Positions 10,140 to 22,700 of a DNA stretch of 64,000 nt are shown here, in pieces. Under the pieces are notes generated by a model. The model was not told where the DNA came from. It saw only the letters and a program-made list of their open reading frames with translations, and searched no databases. The stretch's first letter is position 1. Every line of letters starts with the position of its first letter. The stretch is from contig NW_020167530.1 in the NCBI RefSeq assembly GCF_001641265.1, positions 1-64,000 on the forward strand, written 5' to 3'. A program made the translations under genes and the position numbers. The DNA is from Pseudogymnoascus destructans. Taxonomy: Eukaryota > Ascomycota > Leotiomycetes > Thelebolales > Thelebolaceae.

Positions 10140-11835
10140 CCGAAATAACTCTCTCACTTAAACTCGTATCAGAAATCGGAGGTAGCCATTCTGTTCCGCT
10201 TGTAAACCTCTGTCAATGGTGGTGTCGAACGATAAATTCCGCCCGCTCCTGCAGAACATGTGACTCTTCTCATACCTAGCCCCCCACCACCCTTTGCCAC
10301 CCATCGGAATCTGGAATACCTCGGCCATTTCAAGCCGTATCAAAAATCGGAAGACGTCATTTGATTCCCCTCGTAATTCTCCTTCAATGACGATATCGAA
10401 CTTTATATTCTACCCATCGCTGCAGAAGCTATCGCCACTCACGTGCCATGCCCATACTGCACCCTTGCCACCCGGCGGAATCTGGGATATCTCCATCGTT
10501 TCAAACCGCATCGTAAATCGGAAGACGCCATTTTGTTCCCCTTGTAAATTTCTTTCAATTACAATATCGAACGTTTGATCTTGCCTCTCAGCTCTGCATT
10601 TATACCACTTCCCGTTCTATGCCCTCTTCTTCTTGCCACCCATCGAAATCCATTATAACACGATCATTTCAACTCGTATCAAAAATCGGAGGACGCCATT
10701 CGATTCCGCTTGCAAATCTCCCTTAATAACGATACTGAATGTTTGGTTTCGTCTGTTGTTGTAAAAGTTATTAGCCTCTGAAAACTATGCTCAGCCCCCC
10801 CCTGCCACTTACCGCCTGACAAGATCCGCCATAACTTGTTCGTTTCAACTCGTATCAACAATCGGAGTATGCCATTTTGTTCGTCTTGCAAAGTTGTCCA
10901 ATTTCCCCTATCGAACGATAGATTTGATCTATCGCTGCAGGCGTTATTAGCCTTCATAAACTATACTCAGCCAGTCCCTCAGCCACCAAGCACCTGACGA
11001 AATCCGAAATAACTAACCCATTTTTTCTCGTATCAAAAAAAGGAGTACGCCATTTTGTTCCCCTTGCAATCCTCTTTCAATAACGCTATCGAACGTTAAG
11101 TTCAGCGCACTGCTGCACAAGTTATACCACGTCTCATATGTAACCACCCCCCTTGGCCTTCCTACCCACTGCCACCCGTCTAAATCCGGAATATCTTCAC
11201 CAGTTGAACTCGGATCAAAACTTGGGATACGCCATTCGATTCCCCTTGTAAATATCTTCCATGGACGATACCGAACGTGAAGTTTCAGACGTCGCTGCAA
11301 AAGTTGGAATCCTTCTCACATGTTACCATGGGGCCCCATTTCCTGGGCCCGGCCCAACAAATCCGAAATAACTCACTCGTTTCAAGTCGTATCAAAAATC
11401 GTAAGAGGCCATTCGATTTCTCTTGCAAATCTCTTCCAATGACGATATCGAACGTTAAGTTTCCGCCGTAGCTGCAAAGGTTATAATCCCTCAGAGTAGG
11501 TGCTCCACCACCCCTACTGTCCCCCCAGCGAAATCTGCAATATCTCACCCGTCTCAACTCGTATCACAAATCGGAGTACGCCATTTGATTCGTCTTGCAA
11601 ATCACTTTTATTAACGCTATCGAACGCACCATCTGCATGCCGCGTCAGGATATTACAATCCATCCTATAACATGCTCCCCCAATCACCCCTCCCATGCAT
11701 CGCCCGACCAAAACCGGAATATCTCCACCATCTAAAGTCCGATCAACAATCGGAGTACGTCAATTTGTTCCCCTTGCAAAGCTGCACAGGAAACGTCAGC
11801 GAACGTTCCACTCGATTGCGAGACCGTCAACCTAC
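10140..11835. repeat. Subtelomeric ~175-bp degenerate tandem array 2
   Basis: This is the same repeat family as array 1. Core motifs lie at about 10168, 10339, 10511, 10677, 10855, 11030, 11214, 11391, 11563 and 11742. The last units match array 1 closely, including the palindromic GGGGCCCCATTTCCTGGGCC stretch at about 11330 (array 1: about 2420) and the final unit before the dioxygenase gene. Array 2 has roughly two units more than array 1 in the matching part, as expected from unequal exchange. Confidence 0.85.
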
Positions 11836-11883
11836 CATCCCTGCAAGAACGTGAGTCCGGAAATGGACCAGGAGACAAGCCCT

Positions 11884-12795
11884 CTACTCCTCCTCACCTG
11901 GCTGCCAGTTGCTCTGCTTCGTGAAGAAGACGCACGAGTACCGCGTGCCCTCGAAGGGCGCGATCCAGTGCTCGAGGACTGCAGAGCGGAACAGGACAAC
12001 ATCCCCTGGCTGGAAGGGAATCCTATAGCCAAGGGCTGGCAGGCACAGCTCCCCTCCCTCAAACTCTGCAAAGCAGGCCATCGCGACCCAGCCATCGAGC
12101 ACATCATGGTTGTCCTTGTGAGGCCCAACCTGGGCGTTTATCAGGATCGCGAGGCAGTGCCAGCAGCTCCTGTTGCTGAACTTGAAGACCTCCAGCTCAG
12201 GCGTGGCTGCACACTCGCCAAGGTAGTTCTGCCTGTACTGCTGGTAGGCCCTGGGATCGATCTCCTGGAAGAGCCTGCCTATGGTCTGCGCGAGGGGGGC
12301 CATGGTCTTGTAGAGGGCCAGCGTGGCCCCGAAGCCCGCTCCAGTCCTGCGCATGTCTGAGCAGAGGGTGGGAGGCGTGTGTGGCTGTCCTGTGGCATGC
12401 CACAGCCCAAGGTGGTAGACTCCCCACTTCTTCCCCTCGTGCTCAGCCTTCCTAGCCTGCTCCATCTCGTGCCTCTCGTCACTGCTGGGCTTTGGGGGTA
12501 GCGCGAGTGTCGTGTACTTCTCAATGGCATCAACCATGAGGCGGCAGAGGTCCTTGTTCCTGTCTGGGAGGCTCAGCCCCCCCCTCATGTAGACGAGGAG
12601 CTGCTCTGGGTCCTCGTCTGCAGAGTGGAAGACGGTGACAGGCTAGACGTCGAGGCCATCCTTCCCACCATCCTTAGGGATGCCCTGGAGCAGCGTGAGG
12701 TGCTTGCTGAGCTCGAGGCCCTCCTCCAGTGTGGTGGTGACCCTGGGGTTGGGTGGCGTGATGAGGTTGGTCCAGGCGAGATCTGTGGTGATGAC
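11884..12795 (-). pseudogene. Second copy of the TET/JBP-like dioxygenase, truncated
   Basis: The segment is nearly identical to the gene at 2975-4009 over its C-terminal three quarters, and keeps the HKD, LEHWI and GTRYS active-site residues. It is broken twice. A CAG-to-TAG stop lies at 12643-12645, where the other copy reads Gln. The first ~43 codons are missing because family A LTR sequence begins at 12796. The ORF downstream of the stop starts with MRGGLSLPDRNK (12588) and retains the whole catalytic core, so a short product is conceivable but unlikely. Confidence 0.88.
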
Positions 12796-13270
12796 TGTAA
12801 CGCTGACTTCTAAACGATAGAAGACACAGAGGTTCTCTTGCGTAAAGGTTTACTTATCAGAGGAGGCAGGGGATCAGACACAAAGGCTTCAAGTAACACG
12901 TTACTAGTATATAACAAATACTGTATTGAGTTGAGCACGAAGCTCCTATCTAAGGAAATACTATCTACTTATATAGTGGCGTCGTGCCTAGTGGACTCTT
13001 GGGAACTCACTCGAGTCCTCGGAGTCCTGGACTCTTAGGACTCTTCTCATCATCCTGCGAGTCCATCACGTGCCTAGTGGACTCCTGGGAACTCACTCGA
13101 GTCCTCGGAGTCCTGGACTCTTAGGACTCTTCTCATCATCCTGCGAGTCCGTCACGTGATACTTTCGGAACTACTATTCCCCGCTGCCCCTCCAGGTACC
13201 AGGGCCGGTCTCATGCGACCTCCCTCCTTCCTGTCCTGTAGTTGGCCAGCCTTCTTGTTCCGTCGTAACA
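12796..13270 (-). mobile_element. Family A LTR, 475 bp, reverse orientation
   Basis: The sequence begins TGTAACGCTGACTTC and ends GTTCCGTCGTAACA, the reverse complement of the 5' LTR at 54666-55054. It carries a tandem duplication of an 86-bp segment (copies start at about 12984 and 13070) that the 54666 copy lacks. The flanking bases (ATGAC on the left, GGTCA on the right) do not form a target-site duplication. The left flank is the dioxygenase gene and the right flank is an unrelated gypsy fragment. Confidence 0.9.
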
Positions 13271-13837
13271 GGTCACTGCCAGCACACTACACCAACAGAC
13301 ACTTTAAAAGTGAAAACTACAAGTCCCCAAGCTGAGAAGCAAATACAAGATAAAGAAGCTCCGAAGCCAGCCCTCCAACCTCATTATAAGAACAAGAACA
13401 AATGCACTGTTACAATGATTGGAGCTGCACCATTCAATATGCTTCGGAAGCAGAAAGGAGCTAAGGTTTTTGCAGTATCATTTAAAGATATACTCGCTGA
13501 ACAAGCAAAGGAGGAAACGAAAGAAATCGACCCAAAACTGATCCTCCCAAAGGAGTTCCATAAATATCTTGATGTGTTCTCAAAACAGGCTGCAGACAAG
13601 CTCCTGCCTCACAGATATGCAGACCATTACATTGTGTTAGAAGGGAACTCAAAACTAGGGCATGCACCACTCTATAACATGTCTTGGGAAGAGCTTGATC
13701 TTGTGAAGAAATACGTGGAGGACAATCTTACCAAAGGATTCATCGAAGCTAGCAAAGCACCATTTGCCTCACCTGTGTTATTTGTATGCAAACCAGGAGG
13801 TGGACTTCGATTTTGCGTAGACTATCGCAAACTAAAT
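13271..13837 (+). pseudogene. Ty3/gypsy pol fragment (family C), reverse transcriptase start
   Basis: The frame from 13310 encodes a linker followed by the start of a gypsy reverse transcriptase: LPKEFHKYLDVFSK, then DNLTKGFIEASKAPFASPVL and RFCVDYRKLN. The domain breaks off at 13837, where a family A LTR begins, before the catalytic YxDD motif. Both ends of the fragment are LTR junctions, so this is a dead remnant. The sequence differs from families A and B. Confidence 0.85.
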
Positions 13838-14312
13838 TGTTACGACGGAACAAGAAGGCTGGCCAACTACAGGACAGGAAGGAGGGAGGTCGCATGAGAC
13901 CAGCCCTGGTACCTGGAGGGGCAGCGGGGAATAGTAGTTCCGAAAGTATCACGTGACGGACTCGCAGGATGATGAGAAGAGTCCTAAGAGTCCAGGACTC
14001 CGAGGACTCGAGTGAGTTCCCAGGAGTCCACTAGGCACGTGACGGACTCGCAGGATGATGAGAAGAATCCTAAGAGTCCAGGACTCCGAGGACTCGAGTG
14101 AGTTCCCAAGAGTCCACTAGGCACGACGCCACTATATAAGTAGATAGTATTTCCTTAGATAGGAGCTTCGTGCTCAACTCAATACAGTATTTGTTATATA
14201 CTAGTAACGTGTTACTTGAAGCCTTTGTGTCTGATCCCCTGCCTCCTCTGATAAGTAAACCTTTACGCAAGAGAACCTCTGTGTCTTCTATCGTTTAGAA
14301 GTCAGCGTTACA
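13838..14312 (+). mobile_element. Family A LTR, 475 bp, forward orientation
   Basis: The sequence begins TGTTACGACGGAACAAG and ends AGTCAGCGTTACA. It carries the same 86-bp internal duplication as the LTR at 12796, to which it is inverted. Flanking bases (TAAAT and CAGAT) do not match as a target-site duplication. The pol fragments on its two sides are not contiguous: RT is on the left and late RNase H on the right. Confidence 0.9.
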
Positions 14313-14652
14313 CAGATGCTTCGAAGCATGGAGACCAGAAGTTGAGGGCACAGCAATGCCAGTCCAAGTTTTGTCAGATCACAAGAGTCTTGAATACTTC
14401 ATGACAACAAAGAAGCTTACTCGAAGGCAAGCTCGATGGGCTGAGTTTCTGTCAAGGTTTAACTTTCAAATTATATATCGACCTGGGAAACAGAACGGAA
14501 AAGCAGATGCATTAACTCGAAGACCAGGAGATAGACCAGAATGGAACGAAGAAGATGACCGCCAAAAACAACAACTTCAAACCCTGCTACCACTCAAGAG
14601 ACTCCATCCAGACCTGCTAAAACGCTCTAATTGGCCTGATCAGGCAATGTAA
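14313..14652 (+). pseudogene. Ty3/gypsy pol fragment (family C), RNase H end
   Basis: The frame encodes VLSDHKSLEYF, then TRRQARWAEFLSRFNFQI and GKADALTRRPGD, the C-terminal part of a gypsy RNase H. It ends at a stop near 14650. It probably belongs to the same dead element as 13271-13837, with the region between lost. A 21-bp direct repeat (CTGCTAAAACGCTCTAATTGG) occurs at about 14615 and 14671, at the edge of the fragment. Confidence 0.82.
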
Positions 14653-16560
14653 AGCCAGAGCCTGTCGGAGACTGCTAAAACGCTCTAATTGGCACTGACG
14701 GGGAACAGGATTTCGGGAGCAGGAACCATTCGGCAAGACAGTGGATTCGACAGCGGCGGAATCGGCTGGAAACGAAGTGCGTATGGATGAGATAGGACAA
14801 GCGGGGGGTATCGGCACAGGATGATGGGGGCAGGCGTAAGTGAAACCTCAATTTCATTATAAAATCTACTGCTAATTATAATCACGATAGAAATCGAGCG
14901 GATGTACTCGAACGGGCCGATTAGTCAAGTATCATTCTTCGGCGAGCTTCTTTTAAATACAATTCAGAGCAGCCATCAATGGAGAAAAGAAAGGGGGTTA
15001 GGAGAATCAACAACAAATTGCTGGATTACAATGATACCCCGGGACCCGAACGAAGATATTTCCATCACGATATGGCTTGGCCGTAGAGACGGACATCGAG
15101 GAAACGCGGCATTGATGGTGGAGCCTACTTGGTCTTCTCCATCTTCACCCATGCCCAAATAACTTCGACAACGAAACCTTTGGGGATTTCGAGGGCGTCA
15201 GCCGTTGTGTATCTCTTCGTAGTATCCGCCACATTTGCTGGATCGTAGATCATGATCTCCTCGCCGTTACCCGTCAACCATCTCGTCTCTTCTGCTTCCT
15301 CAAAAAAAAATTGGGCAAATACCCCAATACTCCTTGAACTGCTTTCTCTCCATGCTAGATATGACAATATTAGCTTTTGATATGCACCTGAGACGAGTTC
15401 TGACGAACCTTTGCGCACATGATGAACGGCTGTGTGATATTGTGTTGCCCAGCTCCCTCAGGTGTGCCTGAAGATGAATGGGAGATCGTGAGTCCGTCTT
15501 GTTTCGTTTAAAACTGCTATATACAAGCCAGATACTACTGGTCTGCTAGAGGAGAGGTCGAAGATATAACGGACCGCCTTGCTGGCTCTGATATTGCCTC
15601 TGATGCGGTTGCTCCAAAGCTTTGTCAATAAGCGGTATGTTGTGGTGGTGTATAGGCGAAGAAGGGCGATATGAGTAGCGGCCTGCACCCTGATAGATTT
15701 TGTCGCGCTCAATATGCGAAATGATGATTTATTTGAGGAAATAAACTCGTCGTCTGCGGGGCACAAGTGGTAAGGGCTTGACATGTGATTTGCTCGGCAA
15801 TCCGACGCTGACCGAAAACACTGTAGTCAGGCGGTTAGGTTGCAATGCCTTGGGACTATGAATGCCTTCAGGCTGAAAGAGCTTTGACGACCTCACAAAA
15901 TCCAAAGAATAAAATGTTTGAAGTCCAGTGAAATCAATCGCTTTAGTTGCTCTCTCTGGAGCGAACGAAATAGCGTGGACTCATGCGCATCGCCCCACAG
16001 TATGTAAGTGTCATGACATCAACGCGGCGTGGCCTCAGTGGTGTGGCCAACCGATCTCCGTCAGCATACCACAAGTTTCGAGAGAGACACTCCGTAACTT
16101 ACAGCGTATCAAAGTTCCAGCCACACATGTCAAGGTCACGGTTGTGGCACGACCCGTGACCAATTACGGAGCGCAAAATCCGCAGAATCCCCAGTGTACC
16201 CCTGAACTTCCCCAAGGCACATTCGACGCTCAATCCGGTAACCTCTCCAAGAAAAATCTTGAAAGAGATAGAATACCATCCTCATCCTCACCATCATCAA
16301 GTCGCCATCATTGTCATCTCTCCCCAATATCCTTCATCTTCGCAGTCGAGCTCTTGCTTTGCACGCCATCACCTTCTCCTACGACTCGAGCGAATGTGTA
16401 CTCCTTCCGTGTCGCGTCCATCAACAATGTCATTTCTTTAGATCTGTGCTCGCCAACATTTCCTCACGTCGCGTCAGGATATTGTAGATCCTCCTTCCAG
16501 ACTCCAGCAGTCGACTAGACGTTTGCCAGAGAAGACGAAGCTGCAGACGACTTCGATATC
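14653..16560. other. Gene-poor stretch, no supported gene
   Basis: Short ORFs occur, for example minus-strand 15125-15418 (97 codons) and 15458-15784 (108 codons), but none has a recognisable domain, intron structure or repeat. The pyrimidine-rich 16260-16520 region probably contains the leader of the large gene that follows. Confidence 0.4.
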
Positions 16561-16746
16561 GTTTGCGCTCGTCTCACAACGCCAGGTGTGCTCCTCCGAT
16601 CCGTCGAAAAACCGTGGTTGCTCGATGGTTAACACCGCCTCTCCCATCTAGCAAATATTTCGCTCTCGTCGTCACCGTCTTCGTCGCGCGCGGCTCCCGT
16701 TACTTCGATAGACTTCATACCCGCGACGCCCGAATCCGACGACTTT

Positions 16747-19700
16747 GTGCCTGGTTCGCCCGCATTCTCTTCGAGCTCGACGGCGGAAGGAGGCTCCTCT
16801 CCTATTCTTCCGCCCCTGCCACAGCCGACCATCAACGGTCGCAGCCTCAACCTCTCCCGCACTCCGCCTTCCGAGTCCCGTACGGAATCCAGCCGCTACT
16901 TTACGAGCTGGGGCTCTCCATACCAGGAACCGGCAGACCCAGTCCCCGCTCGCCCGCATCGTGGGACTTTGAGCAGTGATACTTCCGAAGACTCGCCTCT
17001 CAGGAGATTAGACTTCCACTCTCTGCACCTTCGACCCCCGCCTAGCTTTCTCCGTTCCGCTACAGAACCTCTCGCTGCTCCTGTGAGCGCCAGCGTATTA
17101 TTTAATCGAGCTCGCAGACCGACTCGAGGCTTGACTGAAGATTGGATCAGACAGCATACCGCAGCAGAAGATACAGAGATTGAGCGATTAGCGTGGCTCA
17201 GTGACAGCAATAAATCCGAAGAGAAAGGGTACTCTTCACTGAGTAGCTCTGAGGCCGAAGATCAGCTTGAGGAATACGAATTTGGACAAAAGACGCCAAC
17301 ACTAAAAAGCTTTCTTGAGCGACGCTATAGCAAGCACGAAAGCCGACGCTATCTCAGAGGCCCTAGCGCGGAGACTATCCGACCAAGGGACATTTCCAGA
17401 TACAAAGCGCCTACCAGTATGACTTCCTCGGCGAGTTATGAGACGGCCGAGCAGTCTGTGGCTGGCCTTGTCGCACAAGACGGTGTCTTTGCTGCCTCGC
17501 ACGACACCCCGCCACCAACTGTAGACAAGCCGCTTCCGACCCCTCCGGCGGATAGCGCCTCGAATTGGCGTGCAGCGGCGCTGCCTATGGCGAGCGACGT
17601 GGCTCTTGAAGACCTTGCACCAAAACTAATCCCATCCCCAAACCCTGAGCCAAGGTTGAAGACCAAAGTGCCTTGGGGAAAGAAGAACATATCCATTCTC
17701 CTGCCATTAGACGAGGATCGCGGGAAAGAAGGCAAGGGCCCTAAACCATTAACTGAAAAGGATGTCATCTCGATGCTGCGCGACTGGGAGCAGCTCCGCT
17801 ACAATGTCATGGGCTTCAACCTCGACGCCAACGGTGCGCCGCATGAAGCAGTGTCCCAAGGGCAAAGCCGAGGCATATGGCCAGATGCAACTGAGATTCG
17901 TCTTGAACGGGACGCCCGTGATTTCAGAATCAGCATTCCTGACAGACGACACTGGGATGCATATGTGGACGAGCTGAAAGAGGCCAAGTTACGAGCTCTT
18001 GGAGTATCACTTGGTGATGAAGATCCTATCCCGACACCTTCACCCGCTCCGACGCTGAGCCGTCAAGCTTCGGCGCAGTATGGATTACCCTTCCAGCCTC
18101 CGCTCCCACCATCATCTGCTGCCAGCAGCCATGGTACGCAGCCGTCCAAGCTCTTTTCGCCGCCATTGCTTCCTGGCGCTGGTCCTGCAACGGGACAGAG
18201 CTCATTTGTGGGATCCACCGCGTCAACATCATCACACGGCCATATACTGGGGAAGTTTCACAACCCACACCAATCGATTTCATTCTCTGGCGGGGAACAC
18301 CCATTCGGGTCGCCCTACGGTGGCTCACAACAGCAGTCCCCTGTCCCATCATCTCCTCAACAGATGCTATATCAATGCATGCATCGTGGTGGTTCTCCAT
18401 CTGTGCATAATTTTGGTGGATTTCCTTCCTTGGGTTTGCCTTTGCCACAGGACGGGTATTTCCCGAACGAGGCCGCCCCAATCGTCGCTCAAGCCCAGCG
18501 ACAGTTCTCCAACCAAATGTCGTTCCATCAAGTCCAGCAGTCCGTTTCAAGACAGTCCCCACGACTACAAGAGTTTCAGGCGGATAGCGAGAAGAGCGCT
18601 TCGAAGACTCCCGAAGCCAGTCAGCCTGCTCATCGCCTCAACCTGAGTGACAGTCTACAAAAGGAAATTGAAGATGCAGAGTATCATTTGGAGGAACAAT
18701 TTGAACGTCAATTGGATCACGATGACTACAGTGCTCACTCGGAGCGAGCCCCTGTATCGCCTCCACAAGAGGAGCAGCAGCAGGAGAAACCCAAACCGGC
18801 CTTAGCAGGCTTGAGTGCCTCCAAATATGCTGACGAAGACGGGCCGGTTTTATACCACCCGCAACCCCATAGCCGAGGCCATTCCCTTTCTCAGCGTCCA
18901 TACGATGGAGAAAGTGCCAGCCCCATACTCGCCTCTGAGCCTGCCAAACAGGACACGTCTGAGGGCTCCACCAATCCAAGTGCGCTAGGCACCCCCAAAT
19001 TGGCCAACAGCACCATCCACCAAAGATCTCAGTCCATTGCCACCAACCCATGGGTAGACTCTGAGCCAACCTCAGGTGCTGAAAAGGCCAGTCGCGGACA
19101 CGTGTCCAAGGCTTCAACATCTAAGCTGAACGTGGCGGCGCCAGAGTTCAAGTTCAACCCCGCATCTGCCTCTGAGTTCAAATTCAACCCAGCTGCGTCG
19201 TCAGAGTTCAAGTTTAATACCGCTAGCACGTTCACGCCTAGCAAAGCCATCTTTGCCGCCCCGCAGCCGAAAGTGTCAGCCTTTAATACCACATTCCAGC
19301 CGATCAGTCCCAGTCCAGCGTCACCTCCAGTCACATTTGGTAGTAGAAAGATCAACGTCAATGCTGCTCTATTCACGCCGGGCCAAAGCGAGTTCAGCTT
19401 CTCCTCGTCGGGACCCATGTTTAGACCTGACGCACCCGAGTTCACTCCGCTGGCTTCGTACATGCCTGATTCGGCTGGCAGCTCTGCTGAAACGCCTGCA
19501 AACCTTAGATCGTCCATCTTTGGCAACATCAGCATGACCCTGTCCGACATAATCAAGCAGCCCAAAAAGTCCAGGGCCATCCCAATCATTCGGCCAGACA
19601 CTTCGTCTGGCAAGAGTGGAGACGAGGACGGTCACATCACGCAGGGAGACGGCCGATTCAAGAGGTCGACGGCAGATGTAGGCGATGGTGATCCAGTTCC

Positions 19701-22700
19701 ACTATTTGCGCAGCCTGCCATGCCACTCCAAGAGACCACCCAAGAGCAGTCCCCACCAAAGGATGCAACTCCAGTAACAGCCAAACCAATTGACAAAGAG
19801 AACGCCTCGCCAATGGACCAGGAGCAAAAGCCCCTTCGCATTGTACCAGTACCGGAGCGTGCTCTGCAGAATCAAACCCGCAGTCGATTCGAAGACTCAC
19901 CGGACTATGAAGGCAAGGCCTGGGCTCCATACAAATGGCAGCAACAGGAGGATGCCGTCGACTTCAGCAGGTCCAACCCTCACTCTATCGGCAGCGCCCC
20001 ATTCAAGGTCTTCGACCAAAACGTCCCAGAAGAGGAGCCTGCTGCACCCGCGCCATCGGCTGAAAGCAATGACCACAAGAGGCATAAAAAAAACTCGCTG
20101 TCTGCACTTGCAAAACCATTTCAATTCGGGACAAACTGGTTCGGAACTGAACCGACTGAGCCTGAGGCGTCAGCTCCTACCAATCCATTCACATATGTTG
20201 CCCCCGAGCCCGCAAAAGTCACTCGTGGACCCCGCAAGGGGCTTGCAAGCTCAAGATACGCGGACCCAACCCTCTCGCCACCACCACAACGAAGTGAGGT
20301 CGCCGCAGAGGTCGATGCCAGCGATCCTGAAATACCAACGTCGGAAGAAACCGCACCACAAAGCCCAGCAGCTTACGACGGCGCTTCTTACATTGGTACC
20401 CCGCCTCGGGAGGCTTCATTCGAGGAGATAGATGATATCATGCGCCACATCAACGAGGCCGACTCGTCCATGGGTGCTGTCCGACACGTAACGGAGTCTT
20501 CGCAGCGGCCCGTCAGCTCGGAGCAAACACTGCAGATGCCGCACAGCGAGTCGTCTCCTATTCGCCTTCATCCACAAAACCTGATGCGCAGCGATGCTCC
20601 GAGTCCTAGCCCGCGACGCTTTCAGGCTCTACCTGGAGGCCGTGGACAACGAGTCTTCTCGAGGGTTGAAGACGACCCATTCGTGTCCCACTCGCCAATT
20701 GCCAGGGCATTCGAGACCTCTCCTGTTCACCACCTCAATGGTGATGAGAGCGTTGAGCCAAGCGACTGGGACAGCGTTTTGGATCGCGACGACGAGTCTA
20801 AATTCAACGCTCGATCTCAATTCTTTGACAGCCATGTCAATGATATCGTCGGCGGCATACTGGCCGAAAAGCTAGGGCCCATGCAGCAAGCGTTGCAGGT
20901 CATTCAGCTGTCACTTGCAACCTTACGGCCACCTTCGAGCCGCGGAGCCCGCCGCAGTATGTCTGCCGAATTCCAGGAAAGCGATGCCGATGATGAAGAC
21001 GACGACGAGGGTCATCGCCGATCACTCAGTCCCAGGAAGGATCGGAAGCTTGACAAGATGCGAAGCATGATCGCTGAAGCATTTGCAGAGCACCACTCGG
21101 TGCAGCGTGCTACGAGCCAGCCCGTCGAGAACGTTCAGGGACACTCTGAAGTCCTACAGGCCCTCAAGGAGCTTCAAGGCCAGTTTAGCCAACCCAAGCA
21201 TACTGATGTCGACTTCCGCAATATTGTCGAAAGTTCCATTGAGAGCCGGATGCCGGTTGACCCAGTCGTCGACGATGCTGCGCAAGCCAAGATCGCCGAG
21301 CTAGCAGCAAAGGTTTCTGAAATGACGGCCAAGATTACATCCGCCGACGAGAAGATGGAGCTGGAGGTCATGAACCGCCGCACTGCCGAGGATCGTCTGT
21401 CTGAGGTTCAAAGGCTTCTCCGAATCTCTTCTGGGGAAGAGGTGCGACTCCGAGAGTCGCTTGCGGAGCGCGATAAGAAGGTCAAGACTTTGGAGGACAC
21501 GAGAGCCAAGAATGCAATGAGGTCGAATCTGCTCGAGGCCAGCTCACAAAACTCGCAGAAAAATCACTCCGACCTCACCAACAGAATCGCCGTGTTGGAG
21601 AAAGACATTGCAGATGCTCGCCAGCAAGGCCGTCAATGGGAATTTGAGACCCAAAAGGCCACTGAGATGGCCAACACGAGCAAGGACGATGCCGAGAAAG
21701 CGACTGCAGAGTCAACTGCCCTCAGACGTGCAGTCGAGAGCCTCAAGCTTCAAATTCAGGAGAGCCTCCGCGTCCGGGATAACTTCCGCAACAAGCTGGG
21801 CAACCTGCAAGATGATATGGCCAGGGCAGCCCAGGAAGTGTCACAGGAGAACGCCCAACGCGCAAAGAAGGAGCAAGCTCTTATTGCGCGACAGGAAGTC
21901 CTTGACGCCAGGCTGCAAGCTGAGGCGCGTACCAGAGAGCGCCTTGAGAAGGAGATTGAGAGGCTTGAAGCTGGTGAACGCGAAGGCATTCGCGCCGTTA
22001 ATGACTCAAAGAAGCTGGATATTCTCGTAGTTAATCTTGAGAATGAGCTCAATGCAGCCGAGAAGAACGTCCTGCGCCACAAACGCGAGTTTGAAGAGGC
22101 TCGCGAGTCCGGCTTGAGCGAAGTCAAGCGAACCAGGAATTATATGCAGGCCGAAATTGAATCGGCCAACAACCAAGTCAATATCGTCAGACAAGACCTC
22201 GAGGACCAACTTGCGAGAGTCAGAGCAGACTTGGACCACGTCAAGCTTGATGCGGATACTGCCCGAGAGAGGCATGACATGCTGCTAGAGGAGGCAACAG
22301 AGTCCAAGGCCAAGGAACTGAATGAACTCATTCGCCGCCACCAAGACCAGATGGAGGATATTCAAACCCAACATGAGCGCCAGCTCAGCAATACCATCGA
22401 AGACGCACAACGATCTGAGCAGCATCTTCTTGAGAGGCTGAGCCTGTCATCTGCCAAGACAGAGCACCTTCAAGACCGAGTTGCTCATGTTGAAGAGAAG
22501 CTTGAGGTTACCAAAGCGGCCGCTCTTGCTGCCGCACAAGCCGCCCGAACCGTCAAGGACTCTACCCAAACACCTGCCCTGTCAATGAAGCTTCCCGAGA
22601 AGGTGTCCCCACAAGCTCTCCGCGAGTCCATCATGGTCCTCCAAGAGCAGCTCCAGAACCGCGAACAGACAATCGAGTCGCTTGAGCACCAGCTCGCCGG

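Noticed and set aside
15125..15784. Two minus-strand ORFs (97 and 108 codons)
   Set aside because: No recognisable family, no splice support linking them; left as unproven.
15928..16518. 196-codon plus-strand ORF before the large gene
   Set aside because: No domain, Ser/Pro/His-rich composition from a pyrimidine-rich leader; likely untranslated or partly upstream exon sequence.
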